Positions 6,222 to 7,667 of a stretch of 7,667 nucleotides of DNA are shown here, in pieces. Origin of the DNA: an uncultured Porphyromonas sp. (GTDB lineage: Bacteria; Bacteroidota; Bacteroidia; Bacteroidales; Porphyromonadaceae); assembly GCA_945875135.1 (NCBI GenBank), contig CAMCJO010000094.1, positions 1 through 7,667 on the forward strand, in the 5' to 3' direction. The notes beneath the pieces are model-generated. The model did not search any database. It had not been told where the DNA came from and saw only the letters and a list, made by a program, of their open reading frames with translations. The stretch's first letter is position 1; each line of letters starts with the position of its first letter. The position numbers and the translations under genes are program-made.

Positions 6222-6936
6222 GAGACTGTTGCAAAAATCAACAGGCTCACAATCTTGCTTGCAGGACTGTCTAGACTTTGCAGAGAGGATGAAGCGCAAG
6301 GCGCTGAGGGTGAGGCCTGAAGCTCACATACCTCCGTATGTGACCGAAGCCGAATCCCGAAAGCAACGCAGCGATGCGCCTTTATGCAACAGTCTAAGTA
6401 AGACAACACTACTCGCTCTCATCCTCACCGCCAGTCTCCTAGTGAGTTGTGGTAGCAGGCGACACCGCTCCAGTGCGGAGTCGCTAGAGCAGTCACAGCA
6501 GCATAGTGAGCTGGCGGTGCGTGATGCGACGCAGCGTAATCGTGACAGCTCGCTAGAGGAGTGGGAGCTGCTCCTAGTGGACACGGTCATACCACCGGGC
6601 GAGGTGAAGCGACTCACGGGCGACTCGCTACTGGGTGCGAAGTGGACTGAGCAATCAGCAATGCGCTACCTGCGTGTTCGGCGACGTGTCGTCCAGGAGC
6701 GGGATAGCGTAGCGCAGCAGCGTACTACGCTAGAGCGTGTAGCACAGCAACAAAGCGAGCGTCAAGAGGAGGTCGTGACGAAGCAGCCATCCACAGGTCG
6801 CATCACCTACTGGATCATCTTCGGCTTGCTCCTGCTCATCGCAGCGGCTACGCTCATATGGCGCATAGGGATCTCGGGCAAGAGCTCGATCGTGCGGAGC
6901 TTACTTTCTAGAGTCTGTTGCAAAAGTCACAAGTAG
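6208..6936 (+). CDS. U-spanin-like lipoprotein with C-terminal TM, disrupted by an in-frame MITE-like insertion
   Basis: 242 residues as it stands. Residues 66-81 (TTLLALILTASLLVSC) form a signal h-region plus lipobox LVSC with C81. Residues 82-198 are a hydrophilic, Gln/Arg/Glu-rich periplasm-type region with probable helical stretches. Residues 199-219 are a TM segment (ITYWIIFGLLLLIAAATLIW), followed by a basic tail. Outer-membrane lipid anchor plus inner-membrane TM is the u-spanin plan (as in phage T1 gp11). Codons 6-65 come from the inserted element; deleting 180 bp joins MRGSK to the TTLLAL h-region, giving a normal lipoprotein of 182 residues with Cys21. The ATG at 6208 overlaps the holin-like gene by 14 nt, supporting it as the ancestral start. 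In the present form the signal is preceded by 65 residues, so export is doubtful unless internal starts (ATG 6289, GTG 6340) are used. The last residues, SRVCCKSHK, are encoded by another element end at 6911. No family was recognised by sequence. Confidence 0.7.
   Translation: MRGSKRLLQKSTGSQSCLQDCLDFAERMKRKALRVRPEAHIPPYVTEAESRKQRSDAPLCNSLSKTTLLALILTASLLVSCGSRRHRSSAESLEQSQQHSELAVRDATQRNRDSSLEEWELLLVDTVIPPGEVKRLTGDSLLGAKWTEQSAMRYLRVRRRVVQERDSVAQQRTTLERVAQQQSERQEEVVTKQPSTGRITYWIIFGLLLLIAAATLIWRIGISGKSSIVRSLLSRVCCKSHK
6223..6396. mobile_element. MITE-like element (about 173 bp) inserted in the lipoprotein signal sequence
   Basis: The ends are an 11-bp perfect inverted repeat: AGACTGTTGCA (6223-6233) and TGCAACAGTCT (6385-6395). 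AGTAAGA occurs on both sides (6217-6223 and 6397-6403), spaced exactly 180 bp, and looks like a target duplication. AAG directly abutting both inverted repeats (6220-6222, 6396-6398) is an alternative 3-bp duplication. The interior has no transposase but does have a hairpin TCACATA-CCTCCG-TATGTGA (6324-6343) and related GCGC-rich inverted pieces. The host reading frame stays open through it, encoding about 60 extra residues. It was probably mobilised by an insertion-sequence transposase elsewhere; the family was not identified. Confidence 0.75.
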
Positions 6937-6970
6937 CTCCGTGTAGGAACGTACGCGGAGCCTGTTGCAT
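6911..6970. mobile_element. Second element-end-like sequence with hairpin at the lipoprotein gene's 3' end
   Basis: GAGTCTGTTGCAAAAGTCAC (6911-6930) resembles the left end of the element at 6223 (AGACTGTTGCAAAAATCA). CCTGTTGCATA (6961-6971) resembles the other end, but in the same orientation rather than inverted. Between them GCTCCGTGTA (6936-6945) and TACGCGGAGC (6952-6961) form a 10-bp stem with one wobble and a six-base loop. The lipoprotein stop codon lies at 6934-6936, so its final residues come from this sequence. It could be a decayed or partial MITE copy or a solo repeat. The hairpin might also end transcription, although no T-run follows. Confidence 0.5.
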
Positions 6971-7060
6971 AGGAGGGCGTCCGCTCTGAGGACAGCACGA
7001 CGTATACACTCTCAGTCATACTGATACGTCGTAAGCTGTCTCGAGAACGGACGCCCTCCT
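6971..7060. repeat. 90-nt near-perfect stem-loop between convergent genes
   Basis: AGGAGGGCGTCCG (6971-6983) pairs perfectly with CGGACGCCCTCCT (7048-7060). After a symmetric 7-nt internal loop, GACAGC (6991-6996) pairs with GCTGTC (7035-7040), and ACGACGTAT (6997-7005) pairs with ATACGTCGT (7024-7032) past a two-base bulge. That gives 28 paired positions with an 18-nt terminal loop. It has no T-run, so it is not a textbook terminator, though its strength could still block polymerase or exonucleases. Alternatives are a REP/MITE-type palindrome, a structured RNA, or a recombination or replication site. The sequence was not recognised. Confidence 0.85.
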
Positions 7061-7079
7061 AGTAGCTAGTAGTCATTCG

Positions 7080-7110
7080 CCCAGACGGACGGATTGCTCG
7101 TCCTTTTGGG
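7080..7110. repeat. Short hairpin (possible weak terminator)
   Basis: CCCA (7080-7083) and GGACG (7087-7091) pair with TGGG (7107-7110) and CGTCC (7099-7103) around a 7-nt loop. TTTT falls inside the right arm rather than after it, so this is not a canonical rho-independent terminator. It lies 20 bp past the 90-nt stem-loop and may help separate the plus-strand block from the minus-strand gene. Confidence 0.45.
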
Positions 7111-7137
7111 CTGCTTGACTTACGAATTGAAATCTTG

Positions 7138-7213
7138 TTTGTGGCATTTCGATCGGAACATTTGTGGCATTTCAGTCGGAACATTTGTGGCGTTTCGATC
7201 GAAGATTTTGTGG
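7138..7213. repeat. Spacerless 23-bp tandem repeats (three units plus a partial)
   Basis: Units at 7138-7160, 7161-7183 and 7184-7206 each begin TTTGTGG and carry TTTCGATCG or a close variant in the middle. A partial unit, TTTGTGG, follows at 7207-7213. Units 1 and 2 differ at two positions; unit 3 diverges at its end. Unit 3 contains the palindrome TTCGATCGAA (7194-7203). There are no spacers, so this is not a CRISPR array. The period and lack of spacers recall the BrickBuilt minisatellite/MITE described in P. gingivalis, which also has 23-nt units and is intergenic. Sequence homology cannot be judged here. An operator or protein-binding array is the alternative. Confidence 0.85.
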
Positions 7214-7268
7214 AGCGTTGTGATTGGAGCTACTAGGCTCACAGGGAGCATAGGGGCTCCGCACAGGA

Positions 7269-7535
7269 TCATTCCTCTGCAAAGATATAGTGCTGCGGCA
7301 ATCCTAAGTAGCGCACGATCAGGTGTACCATGGCGGGGGTGTAGATGCGACAGCCTGGCTTGTAGCCTATCTGCGTGAGCTTGTCGAGTAGCTCACTATC
7401 GCCTCGTATCAAGCGGGTCAGGTGGCGCGTAGCACTAGCGGGTAAGACATCGGGGAAGTAACGGATGGCGAGCTCCTGCACGCCATAGGAGCGTACCAAA
7501 AAGAGGTACGACTCATCTTGTGGACTTTGTGACAT
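7269..7535 (-). CDS. DUF4248-like small protein
   Basis: 88 residues, MSQSPQDESY onward. The pattern YGVQELAIRYFPDVLPASATRHLTRLI, then LLDKLTQIGYKPGCRIYTPAMVHLIVRYLGLP, matches the DUF4248 family known only from Bacteroidota: ELA..YfP..s...A...L...I, then L...GY......TP..V..I...LG.P. The helical layout and the TPAMVHLIVRYLG segment suggest a small DNA-binding or adaptor fold, but the function is unknown. There is no signal peptide or TM segment. The gene is convergent with the lysis-like block and has its own promoter core at 7622-7629. In Bacteroidota such genes often lie beside HU-HIG and amidase genes, which fits this locus. The ATG at 7535 lies after an A/T-rich leader (ATTTATCTACTTAATCGACT on the minus strand), typical for this phylum. 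Confidence 0.8.
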   Translation of the reverse strand: MSQSPQDESYLFLVRSYGVQELAIRYFPDVLPASATRHLTRLIRGDSELLDKLTQIGYKPGCRIYTPAMVHLIVRYLGLPQHYIFAEE

Positions 7536-7578
7536 AGTCGATTAAGTAGATAAATAAAGTGAGTATAACAATTTTGCC

Positions 7579-7617
7579 GACGGAAGCGCGTACCTATTTT
7601 TCGACGCCTCGGCCGTC
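7579..7617 (-). other. Possible leader hairpin of the DUF4248-like gene
   Basis: GACGG (7579-7583) and GCGT (7588-7591) can pair with CCGTC (7613-7617) and ACGC (7604-7607), with an internal loop and an A-rich (minus-strand) terminal loop. It lies at the 5' end of the inferred transcript starting near 7615. It may stabilise the mRNA or affect translation; this is weak evidence based on folding by eye. Confidence 0.3.
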
Positions 7618-7621
7618 ACCA

Positions 7622-7653
7622 CAAAGGTACCCAAAATGGAGAGATCAGAACAA
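7622..7653 (-). promoter_or_regulatory. Bacteroidota-type promoter for the DUF4248-like gene
   Basis: On the minus strand TACCTTTG (7622-7629) matches the -7 consensus TAnnTTTG. TTG (7651-7653, part of CTTG) lies 21 bp upstream, close to the expected -33 TTTG element. Transcription would start near 7615, giving a leader of about 80 nt before the ATG at 7535. The same core TACCTTTG precedes the HU-like gene. Confidence 0.65.
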
Positions 7654-7667
7654 GATCTAGCTAATCC

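Noticed and set aside
6223..6396. Element as a native N-terminal domain of the lipoprotein
   Set aside because: Flanking duplicated AGTAAGA, inverted ends and the perfect signal peptide after removal argue for insertion instead.
6324..6617. Minus-strand 97-codon open frame
   Set aside because: It is a Ser/Arg-rich shadow of the lipoprotein gene and begins inside the inserted element.
6971..7110. Canonical rho-independent terminators
   Set aside because: The hairpins are strong but neither is followed by a T-run on either strand, so they are reported as structures only.
7138..7213. CRISPR-like array
   Set aside because: The 23-bp units are directly adjacent with no spacers, and no cas genes are in view.
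7242..7260. GGAGC/GCTCC hairpin as terminator for the minus-strand gene
   Set aside because: It has a five-base stem and no T-run on the minus strand; too weak to call.
7094..7378. Plus-strand 94-codon open frame
   Set aside because: It runs through the 23-bp repeats and antisense to the well-supported DUF4248-like gene, has no recognisable domain, and its start lies inside a hairpin.

Overview
The window looks like chromosomal DNA of a Bacteroidota (Bacteroidales), most likely Porphyromonas or a close relative. The support is indirect: two exact TACCTTTG promoter cores (the Bacteroidota -7 form TAnnTTTG), A/T-rich start regions with little or no Shine-Dalgarno sequence, an HU/IHF-like protein of the HU-HIG type, a DUF4248-like small protein, and spacerless 23-bp tandem repeats. 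No rRNA, tRNA or CRISPR array was seen.

Region 1 (1-4420) is defence-like. It opens inside a large single-chain restriction-modification protein: the second half of an SF2 helicase/translocase, then a gamma-type N6-adenine methyltransferase (NPPY), then a target-recognition-like C-terminus. This is the domain order of Type ISP/Eco57I-like enzymes; the expected nuclease part lies upstream of the window. A KAP-type P-loop NTPase follows 23 bp downstream. It is visibly more A/T-rich, and its Walker A has Asp where the invariant Gly before Lys should be.

Region 2 (4421-4905) has no gene. It holds hairpins, a TACCTTTG promoter at 4665-4672 and a leader of about 220 nt.

Region 3 (4906-6936) is a four-gene block: an HU-HIG DNA-binding protein, a signal-less peptidoglycan amidase, a 70-residue two-TM holin-like protein overlapping the amidase by 16 nt, and a lipoprotein with a C-terminal TM segment overlapping the holin-like gene by 14 nt. 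Lipobox at one end and TM at the other is the architecture of a unimolecular spanin, so the last three genes read as endolysin-holin-spanin, a complete phage-type lysis cassette. The spanin-like gene carries a MITE-like insertion of exactly 180 bp (including the target duplication) within its signal peptide. Removing it restores a textbook lipoprotein signal sequence, and its presence keeps the frame open. A second element-end sequence supplies the last codons of the same gene.

Region 4 (6937-7268) is a repeat-rich gap: a 26-nt hairpin, a 90-nt stem-loop, a smaller hairpin, and three and a half 23-bp tandem repeats resembling in form the BrickBuilt minisatellite/MITE of P. gingivalis. Region 5 is a minus-strand DUF4248-like gene (7269-7535) with its own TACCTTTG promoter, convergent with the lysis block.

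The most interesting candidate system is the HU/amidase/holin/u-spanin block with DUF4248 nearby: a possible domesticated lysis or release module with no phage structural genes in view. Its function is inferred from architecture only.
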